A stretch of 64,000 nucleotides of DNA. Source: Halococcus hamelinensis 100A6 (GTDB lineage Archaea > Halobacteriota > Halobacteria > Halobacteriales > Halococcaceae). Each line of letters starts with the position of its first letter. Position 1 is the stretch's first letter. The stretch is taken from positions 34,812-98,811 of the forward strand of contig NZ_AOMB01000041.1 in assembly GCF_000336675.1 (NCBI RefSeq), read 5' to 3'. Below the pieces are notes generated by a model, which saw only the letters and a program-made list of their open reading frames with translations, had not been told where the DNA came from and ran no database searches. This document shows, in pieces, positions 53,775 through 62,960 of this stretch. Made by a program: the position numbers and the translations under genes.

Positions 53775-55523
53775 ATGTTCCTCTCGCTCCGAACGGAGGT
53801 CACGGAGGCGCTCTCGGGCGCGCTCGCTGCGCTCGACGTGCCCTCGGCCGACCTCGGTATCGAGGAGCCGCCGGAGAACGTCGACGCGGTGTTGGCGTCG
53901 AGCGCGGCCTTTCGGCTCGCCCCCGACCTCGAAGCGCCACCGCCGGCGATCGCGGGTCGACTCGCCGAGGCCATCGATCCGGCGGGATACGAGTACCTCG
54001 AATCGGTCTCAGTGGCGGGGCCGTACGTCAACTTCCATCCCAGCGACGCCTACTACGAGGACACCCTTCGGGCGGCGGGCGACGACGAGTACGGACGGCT
54101 CGAATCGACCGACGAGCGCGTCGTGGTCGAACACACCAGCGCGAACCCCACCGGACCAGTTCACGTCGGGCGGGCACGCAACCCGATCATCGGCGACGCG
54201 CTGGCGAACGTACTGGATTTCGCCGGCGACGACGTCGACCGCCACTACTACGTCAACGACGCGGGCCGACAGATGGCGGTGTTCACGTGGGCCTACGAGA
54301 CCTTCGACGAGGACGAGCTCCCGGAGCCCGAACGCGACGAGGCCGACTACGACCTCGTACGCTACTACCGGAAGGGCAACGAGCTCCTGGAGGAGGGCGA
54401 CGAGGCCGAGGTGGAGGCCGCCGAAGCCGAGATTCAGTCGATCCTGCAGGGTCTAGAGGAGGACGACGAGGCGACCTACGAACGCGTCGAGCGGGTCGTC
54501 GACACCGTCCTCTCCGGGATGCGCGGGACGCTCTCGCGGCTCCCCGCGGAGTTCGACGAGTTCGTGAAGGAGACGCGGTTCATGCGCGACGGGAGCACGA
54601 GCGAGGTCGCCGAGCGTCTCCGCGAGATGGACGAATCCGTTCTGGAGGAGGGGGCCTGGCAGCTCGACCTCTCGGAATTCGGCTTCGAGAAGAAGCTCGT
54701 CTTCCTCCGGTCGGACGGCACCTCGCTCTACACAACCCGCGACCTGGCCCACCACGAGTGGAAGCTCGCGAACTACGACCGCGCCGTGACCGTCGTCGGC
54801 GAGGACCACAAACTCCAGGCCGACCAGCTCGACCACGCGCTCGACATGCTCGGCAACGACACGGATCGTATAGCACACCTGCTCTACTCCTACGTCAACC
54901 TCCCCGAGGGGAAGATGAGCACCCGCGCGGGCACCGGCATCGACCTCGACGACCTGCTCGACGAGGCCGTCGGGCGGGCCCGCGAGGAGGTCGAGAGCCG
55001 CCTCGACGACCGGATCCGCGACGACGACCTCTCGGGGGACGACGTCGAGCGGATCGCCCGCCAGGTCGGGATCGGCGCGGTGCGCTACGACATCGTCTCG
55101 AAACAGCCGACGAAGGCCATCACGTTCGAGTGGGATCGGGCCCTGAACTTCGAGGCCCAGAGCGCGCCCTACGTCCAGTACGTCCACGCGCGAACGTGTG
55201 GGATCTTGAGCGAGGCCGACGCGGATCCGACGACGGACCTCGACGCGAGCGCGCTCTCGACCCCCGAGGAGCGGGCGCTGCTCCGCGTCGTCGCGCGATT
55301 CCCGGCGGTGGTCGAGCGCGCCGCCGACGAACTCGCCCCCCACGTCGTCGCGACCTACACCCGCGAGTTCGCCGAGACGTTCAACGCCTTCTACCGCGAG
55401 TGTCCGGTGCTCTCGGCCGACGACGAGGTCCGCGAGGCCCGGCTGGCGCTCGTCGCTGCGTCGCGGAACACGGTCGCGAACGCCCTCTCGCTGCTCGGGG
55501 TCGCCGCGCCGGAATCGATGTAG
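53775..55523 (+). CDS. argS: Arginyl-tRNA synthetase
   Basis: 582 residues, class I. N-terminal additional domain ([17 protein letters not shown]), HIGH motif HVGRAR (130-135) after [13 protein letters not shown]-type KMSKS motif [11 protein letters not shown], and a DALR anticodon domain at the end ([17 protein letters not shown]). TTTAGC near 53748 may be the TATA box. Confidence 0.96.
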   Translation: MFLSLRTEVTEALSGALAALDVPSADLGIEEPPENVDAVLASSAAFRLAPDLEAPPPAIAGRLAEAIDPAGYEYLESVSVAGPYVNFHPSDAYYEDTLRAAGDDEYGRLESTDERVVVEHTSANPTGPVHVGRARNPIIGDALANVLDFAGDDVDRHYYVNDAGRQMAVFTWAYETFDEDELPEPERDEADYDLVRYYRKGNELLEEGDEAEVEAAEAEIQSILQGLEEDDEATYERVERVVDTVLSGMRGTLSRLPAEFDEFVKETRFMRDGSTSEVAERLREMDESVLEEGAWQLDLSEFGFEKKLVFLRSDGTSLYTTRDLAHHEWKLANYDRAVTVVGEDHKLQADQLDHALDMLGNDTDRIAHLLYSYVNLPEGKMSTRAGTGIDLDDLLDEAVGRAREEVESRLDDRIRDDDLSGDDVERIARQVGIGAVRYDIVSKQPTKAITFEWDRALNFEAQSAPYVQYVHARTCGILSEADADPTTDLDASALSTPEERALLRVVARFPAVVERAADELAPHVVATYTREFAETFNAFYRECPVLSADDEVREARLALVAASRNTVANALSLLGVAAPESM

Positions 55524-55525
55524 GA

Positions 55526-56371
55526 CTACCCGTTCCGATCCCGGTCGAACGCCCCCGAGAGCCGACCCATCACCCGCGAAACACCGGATTCGGTCGTCTC
55601 TGACGTCGTCACGATCGAGCTGTCGGCGAACGCCTCCTCCCCGCTCGGTTCGTCGCGGTCGGCGAGCGCCGACGCGAGGCGACGATAGGCCTCGGCCGCG
55701 TAGCCCTCGGGGGCCGTCCGAACCAGCGGCTCGTTTCCCACGTCGGACGACTCGGGAACCACCGCGAGCGTCTCGGTGCCCAGCCGTCGAGCCACCCCGG
55801 AGACGTCGGTCTCGTCGGTCGCATGGGTGAGCACCGAGCCGACGACCGTCCCGCCCGCCCGCTCGGCGAAGCCCGCGGTCTTTCGCGCGTCCGCGATCGC
55901 CACCGGGTCCGGGGTGGTCACGAGCACCACGCCGTCCGCCACGCCGAACGGCACCGCGTTCTCGTGGGTCAGGCCCGCACCGGTGTCACAGACCACGAAG
56001 TCGGCGGCCGCGGCGAGCGACTCGACGACCCGCCGGAGCTCGCCGGGGTCGGCGGCGGCGAACGAATCGAGCGAGCGCGAGCCCGGCACCACCACGAACG
56101 ACGGCCCCTCCGCCGGTGGCGTGCGCCGCGGCCCGTCCCCGTCGATCCAGACCAGCGCGTCGCCGAGGGCCGCCTCGCCCGCGAGCACGTCGTGGACCGT
56201 CGGGCCGTCCTCGGTACCCACGAGGCCGCCGAGGTTCGCCATCGCGAGGTCGGCGTCGAGGACGACGGTATCGTAGCCGGCGTCGTGGAGCGCCGCGCCG
56301 AGGTTGACCGCCGACGTGGTCTTGCCGACGCCACCCTTCCCGCTCGCCAGCGCGTAGACGCGTCCCGCCAT
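55526..56371 (-). CDS. MinD/ParA-family ATPase
   Basis: 281 residues. Deviant Walker A GKGGVGKT (11-18) after VYALAS; DADLAMANLGGLVG; VVCDTGAGLTHENAV; VLVTTPDPVAIADARKT. The C-terminal 30 residues are acidic/Ser-rich and lack a clear amphipathic membrane-targeting helix. Haloarchaea have several MinD paralogues that place motility and chemosensory machines; which one this is cannot be told. Flush with argS convergently (2-base gap). Confidence 0.88.
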   Translation of the reverse strand: MAGRVYALASGKGGVGKTTSAVNLGAALHDAGYDTVVLDADLAMANLGGLVGTEDGPTVHDVLAGEAALGDALVWIDGDGPRRTPPAEGPSFVVVPGSRSLDSFAAADPGELRRVVESLAAAADFVVCDTGAGLTHENAVPFGVADGVVLVTTPDPVAIADARKTAGFAERAGGTVVGSVLTHATDETDVSGVARRLGTETLAVVPESSDVGNEPLVRTAPEGYAAEAYRRLASALADRDEPSGEEAFADSSIVTTSETTESGVSRVMGRLSGAFDRDRNG

Positions 56372-56474
56372 GCGCCGAGCTATCGGTCACGAGGGATATA
56401 AACCTGGCCGCGGGGCGAACCACGCGTTCGGGCGGTCAAAGGGTACTTACCACCGAAGGCGGTAGGATCCCCCA

Positions 56475-57722
56475 ATGAGCACCCAGCAAACAGAACAATC
56501 CGACCGGAAAAAGTACGAGTTCCGGCGGCTGATCGAGGACCTCAAGGAGTACGAGGGATCAGGAACGCAGCTCGTCAGTCTCTATATCACGCCCGACGAG
56601 AAGATCTCCGACAACGTCGCCCACGTCAACGAGGAGTACTCGGAAGCCTCGAACATCAAATCCAAGCAGACCAGAACCAACGTCCAGGACGCCCTGAAGT
56701 CGATCCGCGACCGGCTCCGCTACTACGACACCTTCCCGCCCGAGAACGGGATGGTACTGTTCAGCGGGGCCATCGACACCGGCGGCGGCCGAACCGAGAT
56801 GGTGACCCGCGTTCTCGAGAACCCGCCCCAGCCGATCCAGTCCTCGCTGTATCGGTGTTCCTCCGAGTTCGTCACCGAACCCCTCGAAGCGATGCTCGCC
56901 GACCAGGGCCTCTTCGGACTCGTCGTGCTCGACCGGCGCGAGGCCAACGTCGGCTGGCTCCGTGGCAAGCGGATCGAACCCGTGAGTTCGGCGTCGTCGC
57001 TCGTCCCCGGCAAGCAGCGAAAGGGTGGTCAGTCCGCCCAGCGGTTCGCCCGCCTTCGACTGGAGGCGATCGACAACTTCTATCAGAAGGTCGCGGGGAT
57101 GGCGAACGACCTCATGGTGCCGGAGCGCCACGATATCGACGGCATACTCGTGGGCGGGCCCTCGCCGACGAAGGACGAGTTCCTCGACGGCGACTACCTC
57201 CACCACGAGCTCCAGGACAAGGTCCTCGGGAAGTACGACGTCTCCTACACCGACGAATCGGGACTCTCGGACCTCGTTGACGCCGCGAGCGAGACCCTCG
57301 CGGGCCAGGAGGTCATCGAGGACAAAAACCAGATGGAGGAGTTCTTCGGCGAACTCCACGGCGGGAACCTCGCGACCTACGGCTTCGGCGCGACCCGCGA
57401 GAACCTCATCCTCGGGTCGGTCGACCGCCTCCTGATCTCCGAGGACCTCCGCCAGGACGTCGTGGCCTACGAGTGTCCGAACGGCCACGAGGAGTTCGAA
57501 CTCGTCGCCCCGCGAGCCGAGACGCCGACCCACACCTGTGAGGAGTGCGGTACGGAGATCGAGGAGGGCAAACGCGAGGACGCCATCGACCACCTCATCG
57601 ACATCGCGGACAAGCGCGGCACCGAGACCAAGTTCATCTCCTCGGACTTCGAGAAGGGCGAACAGCTCCTCGACGCGTTCGGCGGGATAGCGGGCATCCT
57701 GCGGTACTCGACGGGCGTCTAA
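56475..57722 (+). CDS. prf1: Peptide chain release factor aRF1
   Basis: 415 residues. Stop-codon reading motif NIKS (60-63) in EASNIKSKQTRTNV, the peptidyl-hydrolysis GGQ (184-186) in KGGQSAQRFARLR, and the C-terminal ABCE1-binding domain with CPNGHEEFE and CEECGTEIEEGK zinc-type cysteines. Full length for archaeal release factor 1. Upstream of the TackOD1-type gene, 73-base gap. Confidence 0.97.
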   Translation: MSTQQTEQSDRKKYEFRRLIEDLKEYEGSGTQLVSLYITPDEKISDNVAHVNEEYSEASNIKSKQTRTNVQDALKSIRDRLRYYDTFPPENGMVLFSGAIDTGGGRTEMVTRVLENPPQPIQSSLYRCSSEFVTEPLEAMLADQGLFGLVVLDRREANVGWLRGKRIEPVSSASSLVPGKQRKGGQSAQRFARLRLEAIDNFYQKVAGMANDLMVPERHDIDGILVGGPSPTKDEFLDGDYLHHELQDKVLGKYDVSYTDESGLSDLVDAASETLAGQEVIEDKNQMEEFFGELHGGNLATYGFGATRENLILGSVDRLLISEDLRQDVVAYECPNGHEEFELVAPRAETPTHTCEECGTEIEEGKREDAIDHLIDIADKRGTETKFISSDFEKGEQLLDAFGGIAGILRYSTGV

Positions 57723-57753
57723 CCGACGGTCGCCCGAGGGCGAAGGTGCTGGA

Positions 57754-57764
57754 GCAAACTATTT
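57754..57764 (+). promoter_or_regulatory. TATA box of the gene at 57796
   Basis: CTATTTATTCC, about 35 bases before the ATG, gives this gene its own promoter after prf1. A GGAGG lies at 57777-57781, a few bases before the start, and would serve as a ribosome binding site. Confidence 0.5.
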
Positions 57765-57795
57765 ATTCCACCGCGCGGAGGAAAATACAGCGACC

Positions 57796-58776
57796 ATGGT
57801 TTCGCCCGGAACACTCACAGCCCTCACGGCGCTCGCGGACGGGTCGACGGCGGAGTACGAGCCGTCGATCGATACCGATACCGGCGATGTCGGCTACCCG
57901 GCGGCCGAACGCCACCTCAACGACGACGACCCCGGGGCCTACGAGGTGCTCGAATCGTTGGCCCAGCGCGACATTCTGGAGAAGACCTTCGTCGAGAAGG
58001 TCTACGTCTGCCCGAGCTGCGACGCCGAGGGGATGCAGTACACCACGGCCTGTGGCGGCTGTGGCTCGGCCTACACCGTCGAGACCGACCTGTTCGAACA
58101 CCTCGCGTGCGGGCACATCGCCCCGCGCGACGAGTTCGAGGTCGGTGCCGAGGAGTACGTCTGTCCCGGCTGCGAGGTGGAACTCGAAACCCTCGACGAG
58201 GTCGAGCGCGGGACGAGACACGTCTGTCAGGACTGCGGGTCGTACTTCGAGACCCCCGAACACGCCCTCCGGTGTCGCGAGTGTAGCGAGGTCTTCGCGC
58301 CCGAGGACACCATCGAACGGGTGCTCTGTCGGTACAGCCTCACCGACGGCGGCCGCCAGTGGGTCGACGCCCAGCTCGCCGCGCGCGAGTCGGTCGTCGA
58401 GATGCTCGAAGAGCGCGGGTTCGAGGCCGAGGCCGACACGACCGTCCACACCGACGCCGGCGACCACCCCGTCCACGTCTACGCCGAGGACATCCTGCTC
58501 GACAGTCGGATCGTGGCGTCGATCCACGAACGCCCCGTGGAGGCGGACGCGCTCCACCTCCGCGACGTCGCGGCGGCGGTCGACGCCCGCCCCTTCCTGA
58601 TTACCACGCTGGGGTCGGTCGGGGCCGGCGTCGAACCGGTGGCCGAATCGGCCGACATGCGGATCCTGAGCGCCGAGACCGACGGCGGGCTCCGGAACGA
58701 TTACCAGGTGACCGAGAACCCACGGCCCTCCCAGTCGCTGATGCAACGGATCGCCTCGGCGGTCAGACAGCCGTAG
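57796..58776 (+). CDS. Multi-zinc-ribbon protein, TackOD1-like
   Basis: 326 residues. Several CxxC pairs: VYVCPSCDAEG, TACGGCGSAYT, HLACGHI, YVCPGCEVELE, HVCQDCGSYF and LRCRECSEVF. The pattern resembles the TackOD1 (thaumarchaeal output domain 1) family, which occurs as the output end of signalling proteins. A C-terminal alpha/beta part (HVYAEDILLDSRIVASIHE; ARPFLITTLGSVGAG) might be a receiver-like fold. The adjacency to prf1 hints at a link with translation or signalling, unproven. Confidence 0.7.
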   Translation: MVSPGTLTALTALADGSTAEYEPSIDTDTGDVGYPAAERHLNDDDPGAYEVLESLAQRDILEKTFVEKVYVCPSCDAEGMQYTTACGGCGSAYTVETDLFEHLACGHIAPRDEFEVGAEEYVCPGCEVELETLDEVERGTRHVCQDCGSYFETPEHALRCRECSEVFAPEDTIERVLCRYSLTDGGRQWVDAQLAARESVVEMLEERGFEAEADTTVHTDAGDHPVHVYAEDILLDSRIVASIHERPVEADALHLRDVAAAVDARPFLITTLGSVGAGVEPVAESADMRILSAETDGGLRNDYQVTENPRPSQSLMQRIASAVRQP

Positions 58777-58778
58777 CC

Positions 58779-59168
58779 TCACGCCCGGAACTGCGACACC
58801 TGCCGCCGCCGCCCGTCGAGGTCCACCCGCGCGTCGACCCCCGGGTCGGCCGCGAGCCGATCGAGCACCAACAGCGGGTCGGCCCCGGCGCGCTCGACCC
58901 GTTCGAGCAGCGTCTCGATCGCCGACCGGTGGAGCGCGAGCGAATCGAGCGATCCGAGCACGAGCGCCATCGGTATCGCGGCCGCACCCGTCGGAAAGGC
59001 GTCACCCACCCGCGCGAAGTCGGGCTCCGGGTCGGCGTCCGCGGTCGGGTGGAGCCCGAGGCAGGTCGGACAGAGCGCGAGCACCTCGTCGTCACCGGGC
59101 GCGAGCTCCCGATACTCCTCCGGGACGGCGAACGCGACGGTCTCCTCGCCACAGTCGGGGCAGTCCAT
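58779..59168 (-). CDS. DUF6276-like small protein with N-terminal CxxC
   Basis: 129 residues. MDCPDCGEETVAFAVPEEYRE with CPTCLGLHP forms a zinc ribbon; the rest is helical (AAAIPMALVLGSLDSLALHR; IETLLERVERAG). Haloarchaeal family without known function. The ATG at 59168 is chosen, as the zinc site starts there. Confidence 0.7.
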   Translation of the reverse strand: MDCPDCGEETVAFAVPEEYRELAPGDDEVLALCPTCLGLHPTADADPEPDFARVGDAFPTGAAAIPMALVLGSLDSLALHRSAIETLLERVERAGADPLLVLDRLAADPGVDARVDLDGRRRQVSQFRA

Positions 59169-59262
59169 GGGCTCGGAACGGTGGGGGCGGTGAAAAGCAT
59201 CGAGCACTCGCGTCGGCGGCCGATGAACGCGTTTTTGCCCCCCGATCCCGTACCCCGCCGGA

Positions 59263-59775
59263 ATGGATCGTCGAGCACCGTCGACGCCGGCCGCCTGGCT
59301 CGGGCTCGCGGGCGGCTGTTTCGTGCTCACCGTCGTGGTCTACTTCCGATACGGCTTCGTCGCCGGATTCTTGCCCCTCCTCGGCGGCGTCTACGCGTCG
59401 CGGCGGTGGCTCCTCGGTCGGACCGTGGCGGCCTCGCGCGCGCACGGTGGCAACGAGACGGGGCTGCTGGCGCGGTACGACGTCGACACCGACCGCGAGT
59501 ACACCGCCGACGAGCAGGCCACGATGTTGCGCGAGATCCGCGCCGACTATCGCGGCAAACACCGCCTCTGGGCCGGGCTAGCTGCGGGCTGTCTCGCGGT
59601 CGCGGCCGCCGCGGCGGTCGTCTCGGTCGTGCTCGCCGGCTGTACCGCCGTCGTCGCCGGCTACTGTGGGCTCCGCTGGTATCGGGTTCGACGGGCGCTC
59701 GGGGTGCTCGATGGGCGGCTCGAAACGCTCGAAGCCACGTCCTCGACCCCCGAGGGCTCAGAACCCGACCTGTGA
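59263..59775 (+). CDS. Uncharacterised membrane protein
   Basis: 170 residues. Two N-terminal helices (AWLGLAGGCFVLTVVVYF; FVAGFLPLLGGVYAS), a soluble middle part with DVDTDREYTADEQATMLREIRADYRGK, then two helices (LWAGLAAGCLAVAAAAAVVSVV; GYCGLRWY). Not recognised. Its end overlaps the opposite-strand microprotein gene by 18 bases. Confidence 0.65.
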   Translation: MDRRAPSTPAAWLGLAGGCFVLTVVVYFRYGFVAGFLPLLGGVYASRRWLLGRTVAASRAHGGNETGLLARYDVDTDREYTADEQATMLREIRADYRGKHRLWAGLAAGCLAVAAAAAVVSVVLAGCTAVVAGYCGLRWYRVRRALGVLDGRLETLEATSSTPEGSEPDL

Positions 59776-59859
59776 GCCGATCACGTAGACCCACATCACC
59801 GCCAGCACCGCGAGCGCGACCAGGATCCGGTACTCGTCCGGTTCGGCGATCAGTTCCAT
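59758..59859 (-). CDS. Single-span membrane microprotein (33 residues)
   Basis: Short but coding-like: MELIAEPDEYRILVALAV followed by LAVMWVYVIGSQVGF. One membrane helix (about residues 11-28) with an acidic amphipathic start. It lies just downstream of the Nramp-like gene on the same strand (78-base gap) and may be a transport-associated small protein. Length makes the call uncertain. Confidence 0.55.
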   Translation of the reverse strand: MELIAEPDEYRILVALAVLAVMWVYVIGSQVGF

Positions 59860-59937
59860 ACGGGGATCGATACCGTCGGCCCGCTTAGGCCTTCGCACCG
59901 TTCGTCGGTGTCGACCCGAAGGAAGGGACGGGTTCGG

Positions 59938-61449
59938 TCAGGGTGCGAGCCCGAAGAACTGGGCGATCGAGACGACACCGGCGATCGTGAGGAACGACCC
60001 GGCGACGACGAGCCCGAGGTCGAGCTTCCAGCCGCCCTGCAACTCGGGAGGGAGCGCGGTCTTCTCGGCCCACAGCATCGCCCAGCACCACAGCCCACAC
60101 CCGAACACCCCGCCGAGCAGCGATGCCGGGGTGACGATGCTGATGGCGTCGAGGTCCGACCAGAGCAACACGAGCGCGACCCCGCCGGCGTAGACGACGG
60201 TTATCGTCCGGGCCAGCCCCAGGCGGTCGCGTTCGAGCCGGCGGATCCGGGCGGAGAAGGGTTTGAACGATTCGAGCCACGTCCAGGTGTAGCCCTCCCA
60301 GACGGCGTAGAGCGACCCGAAGATGGCGAAGAACACCCCGACCTGCCAGAGGATCGTGAGGCTCGGGTCGATGTCGGCGAACCACTGGGCTTGATACTGG
60401 AACAGCTGGAAGTCGGCGGGCACCAGCTGTGCGGTGTTGAGACTCTCAGCGCCCAGGATCATCGCCGCCGCGGTGAAGAAGGTGATCGCGACGAACGCGA
60501 TCACCACGTCGATCTGTGGGGCCTTCAGCCACGCCCGGCCGCGTTTTCGGTTCTCCTCGCTCGTGTCGATCGGGACGGTCTCGCCGCTTTCGAGCCCCCG
60601 AACGAACCGCTCGACCTCGGCGTGGTCGGACCGGCCGAGCATCCCCCAGCCTCGTCGCTTGGCGTAGCCGACGTAGCCGACGTAGTCGTAGACCCCGCCG
60701 CCGACCGCACCCATGTACGTCACGACCTCGACCCAGACGGGCCGCTCGGTGATCGTCGGGTAGTTCTCGACCACGAACGAGGGATAGCCGCCCGGGAGCG
60801 AGGGGATCAGTCCGCCGAGGATCGCTATCGGCGAGGGGAGCGAACTCACGGTCAACACGAGGATCGCCGCCGAGAGGAACGCCACGATCAGGACCTGTAC
60901 ACGCTCGACGAGGTCGTAGCCGCCGAGGATCGCGAGCGCCGCCGTCACCAGTATCAGGACGGTGCCGACGACCGCGAAGTTGGTCTCGTTCTGCCCGACG
61001 CCGAGCGTCCAGGTCACGATCTGCCCGAGGAACTCGCCGTAGCCCGCGATCCAGGCCGGGAAGGCCGCGATCGATATCACCCCGATCAGCAGCGGAAACC
61101 AGCCCCGCGGGCCCGGCAGCTTCGCCCATCGGGAGGTGACGTGTTCGCCCGTCAGGGTGTAGTACCGGATCCCGGAGTAGGCCACGACCCCCTTGACGAG
61201 CCCCGCCCAGACCAGCGTCCAGAGGATCGCGTAGCCGAAGACCGCCCCGCCGCGCGGCGCGAACAGCACCTCGCCGGAGCCGAGCGTCGCGGACGCCACG
61301 ACCGCGCCCGGCCCGAAGTACGCGAGGAGTTTGAGCCAGTTCCCCCGCCGGCCCGCCGTGAGCTCCGTCGGCGGTTCGGGATAGTCGTAGGACCGCTCCT
61401 CCGGCCCCTCCTCGCCATCGGTCGCCGTCCGCCCTGGATCAGTCGTCAT
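59938..61449 (-). CDS. Nramp-like divalent metal transporter
   Basis: 503 residues, about 11-12 helices. Nramp-like start LLAYFGPGAVVASATLGSGEVLFAP: where true Nramp has DPGN, GSGE is present, as in a divergent subgroup. The second half carries the long loop YGYAKRRGWGMLGRSDHAEVERFVRG and further helices. The metal ligand exchange suggests a different substrate from Mn/Fe. The region upstream (61537-61563) has the dyad GATACT...AGTATC that might be an operator. Confidence 0.82.
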   Translation of the reverse strand: MTTDPGRTATDGEEGPEERSYDYPEPPTELTAGRRGNWLKLLAYFGPGAVVASATLGSGEVLFAPRGGAVFGYAILWTLVWAGLVKGVVAYSGIRYYTLTGEHVTSRWAKLPGPRGWFPLLIGVISIAAFPAWIAGYGEFLGQIVTWTLGVGQNETNFAVVGTVLILVTAALAILGGYDLVERVQVLIVAFLSAAILVLTVSSLPSPIAILGGLIPSLPGGYPSFVVENYPTITERPVWVEVVTYMGAVGGGVYDYVGYVGYAKRRGWGMLGRSDHAEVERFVRGLESGETVPIDTSEENRKRGRAWLKAPQIDVVIAFVAITFFTAAAMILGAESLNTAQLVPADFQLFQYQAQWFADIDPSLTILWQVGVFFAIFGSLYAVWEGYTWTWLESFKPFSARIRRLERDRLGLARTITVVYAGGVALVLLWSDLDAISIVTPASLLGGVFGCGLWCWAMLWAEKTALPPELQGGWKLDLGLVVAGSFLTIAGVVSIAQFFGLAP

Positions 61450-61644
61450 CGATCGTCCACACGGACACCGGTCGGTGGGACCGTATAACGTCTTCGTGAT
61501 TCGTCCGGATCGTCACCGATCTCCGGGCCGGAGATCGATACTATCGTTATTTGTGAAAGTATCTTGTGCAAACAACACTTCGGTCCGTGCAGGAGGGGCG
61601 AACGGTGGCACGCGCCCTGTGCTCCGACGGCGACCGTCAGTAGT
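61450..61644. other. AT-richer intergenic region with a dyad
   Basis: 195 bases between the Nramp-like gene start and pth2 end. AT-rich around 61537-61580 and holding GATACT-(15 bases)-AGTATC (61537-61563), upstream of the Nramp-like gene. No gene seen. Probably its promoter and control site. Confidence 0.4.
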
Positions 61645-61983
61645 TCAGTAGAGCGAGAGATCGCCGGTCACGCGGTCGACGACGCGGTCGTCGCCCGGGC
61701 CGACCGCCAGCGCCGTCACGGTTCCAGGATCCAACTGGGTGTGTCCCGCATCGCGGATGACGGCGTGGGGTAGTCCCTCGCGCTCGGCCCGGTCGGCGAG
61801 CTCGAACAGCGTACGCTCGGCGTCGCCTTTCAGTACCACCTTCTTTTGTCCTTCTCCCTTCCACTTCGTCCGGGTCCGTCGGTCGGCGTCCTCGTAGGCC
61901 GACAGCGAGGCGTGAGCGACCTGGGCGGCGAGCTTTCCCTTCCCCATCCCGATGTCGGTGCGCGCGACGATGGCCTGTTTCAT
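61645..61983 (-). CDS. pth2: Peptidyl-tRNA hydrolase, Pth2 type
   Basis: 112 residues. Recycles peptidyl-tRNA. The archaeal/eukaryotic Pth2 fold is clear: [73 protein letters not shown]. Length and motifs complete. Confidence 0.95.
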   Translation of the reverse strand: MKQAIVARTDIGMGKGKLAAQVAHASLSAYEDADRRTRTKWKGEGQKKVVLKGDAERTLFELADRAEREGLPHAVIRDAGHTQLDPGTVTALAVGPGDDRVVDRVTGDLSLY

Positions 61984-62064
61984 GTCCGGATCCGGGCGGC
62001 AGCGAATAAAGGACTGCCTACTCGGGCGGTGGTGAGCGGAGGAACCGTTCGGGTGGGAGTCGGC

Positions 62065-62475
62065 CTACTCCTCGCTGCGCTGGTTAAGTTCGTTGACGAG
62101 GGTCTCGGCCAGCTCTTGGAGGTCCTCGTCGGACATCGCATCGAGGTCGCCGAGCGCGCCCGACTCGTCTTCGTCCTCGTCCGAGCCGCCCGCGACCGAA
62201 TCGAGGGCGCTCGTCACCCGCTCCGCGACGCTCTCGCCGGCCGACTCGTCCTCGTCCGGTTCCGCCTCGCTCGACTCGTCGGTTTCTTCCTCCTCTTCGT
62301 CAGCCTCCTCTTCTTCATCCTCGTCCGATTCGTCCGATTCTTCCTCCTCGTCCTCGTCGGTTTCGTCCCCGTTGCTCCCGAGGAACGACCGTTCGATCCG
62401 GTCGCCGATCGAGCTTCCGACCCGCTCGCCGACGATCCCGCCGATGAGCCGGAAGAGCGTCGTGGCTACGCCCAT
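62065..62475 (-). CDS. Acidic protein following the gas-vesicle genes
   Basis: 136 residues. N-terminus TTLFRLIGGIVGERVGSSIGDRIERSFLG is amphipathic; then about 50 residues of nearly pure Glu/Asp/Ser; then a helical C-terminus LDAMSDEDLQELAETLVNELN. Not recognised. Its position after gvpM in the same direction, 198 bases on, suggests a possible relation to gas vesicles, but it has its own TATA-like GTTATACG (62608-62615). Confidence 0.6.
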   Translation of the reverse strand: MGVATTLFRLIGGIVGERVGSSIGDRIERSFLGSNGDETDEDEEEESDESDEDEEEEADEEEEETDESSEAEPDEDESAGESVAERVTSALDSVAGGSDEDEDESGALGDLDAMSDEDLQELAETLVNELNQRSEE

Positions 62476-62552
62476 TAGCTCGCCTCCGGGGTCGAGAACG
62501 AGGGCTGGTTCCGCTTCGGGACGCCGTCCGGTCGCTGTTGGTGTCTGGTCAT
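62475..62552 (-). CDS. Possible 25-residue leader peptide
   Basis: A tiny frame, ATG at 62552 to TAA at 62475, whose stop overlaps the ATG of the acidic protein gene (TAATG). It lies about 55 bases after the TATA-like sequence, so it would be the first frame on that mRNA. Peptide begins MTRHQQRPDGVP and is basic. Could equally be chance. Confidence 0.25.
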   Translation of the reverse strand: MTRHQQRPDGVPKRNQPSFSTPEAS

Positions 62553-62605
62553 GGTTGAGTTTCGTCGGCGAACCTGTCGCTCGATAGGTCGATATGGCCG
62601 GGTCG

Positions 62606-62615
62606 ATCGTATAAC
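62606..62615 (-). promoter_or_regulatory. TATA-like element upstream of the acidic protein gene
   Basis: GTTATACGAT on the minus strand, predicting a start near 62585. It gives the acidic protein gene, and the tiny frame before it, a promoter apart from gvpM. Confidence 0.4.
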
Positions 62616-62672
62616 TGCGCTGCTTGCACGGGCGTGGATGCCCCTCTCGGGGGTCGAAGTTGGTGTCACGAC

Positions 62673-62960
62673 TCAGCCGTCCTCCAGTTGGCCCGGGTCG
62701 TCGGTCGGTCCCTCGGAGAAGCGGGCGTCGGTGAGTTCGTCGCCGGCGAGCGCGCGCTGGCGCTGCTGGCGGTCCCACTCCTCGAAGATGCCGTACTCGG
62801 TCATCGTCGCCATCCCGGCGAGCGCCGCCCGGAGCTTGAGCCCGACGAGGGGGATGTCGGCGACGCTGATGATGGCGTCGGCCTCGATGACCGCCCCGTC
62901 GCGGAGGATGACGTCGAGGAGGTCGACGATGACGTCGTCGTCAGCCCGCTTCGGCTCCAT
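62673..62960 (-). CDS. gvpM: Gas vesicle protein GvpM (GvpA/J/M family)
   Basis: 95 residues. GvpA-like core: DVIVDLLDVILRDGAVIEADAIISVADIPLVGLKLRAALAGMATMTEYGIFEEWD. Together with gvpK-gvpL before it, order K-L-M matches the end of the haloarchaeal gvpD-M operon. GvpM is a minor vesicle protein needed for assembly. The start ATG before EPKRADDD overlaps the gvpL end by 20 bases. Confidence 0.92.
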   Translation of the reverse strand: MEPKRADDDVIVDLLDVILRDGAVIEADAIISVADIPLVGLKLRAALAGMATMTEYGIFEEWDRQQRQRALAGDELTDARFSEGPTDDPGQLEDG

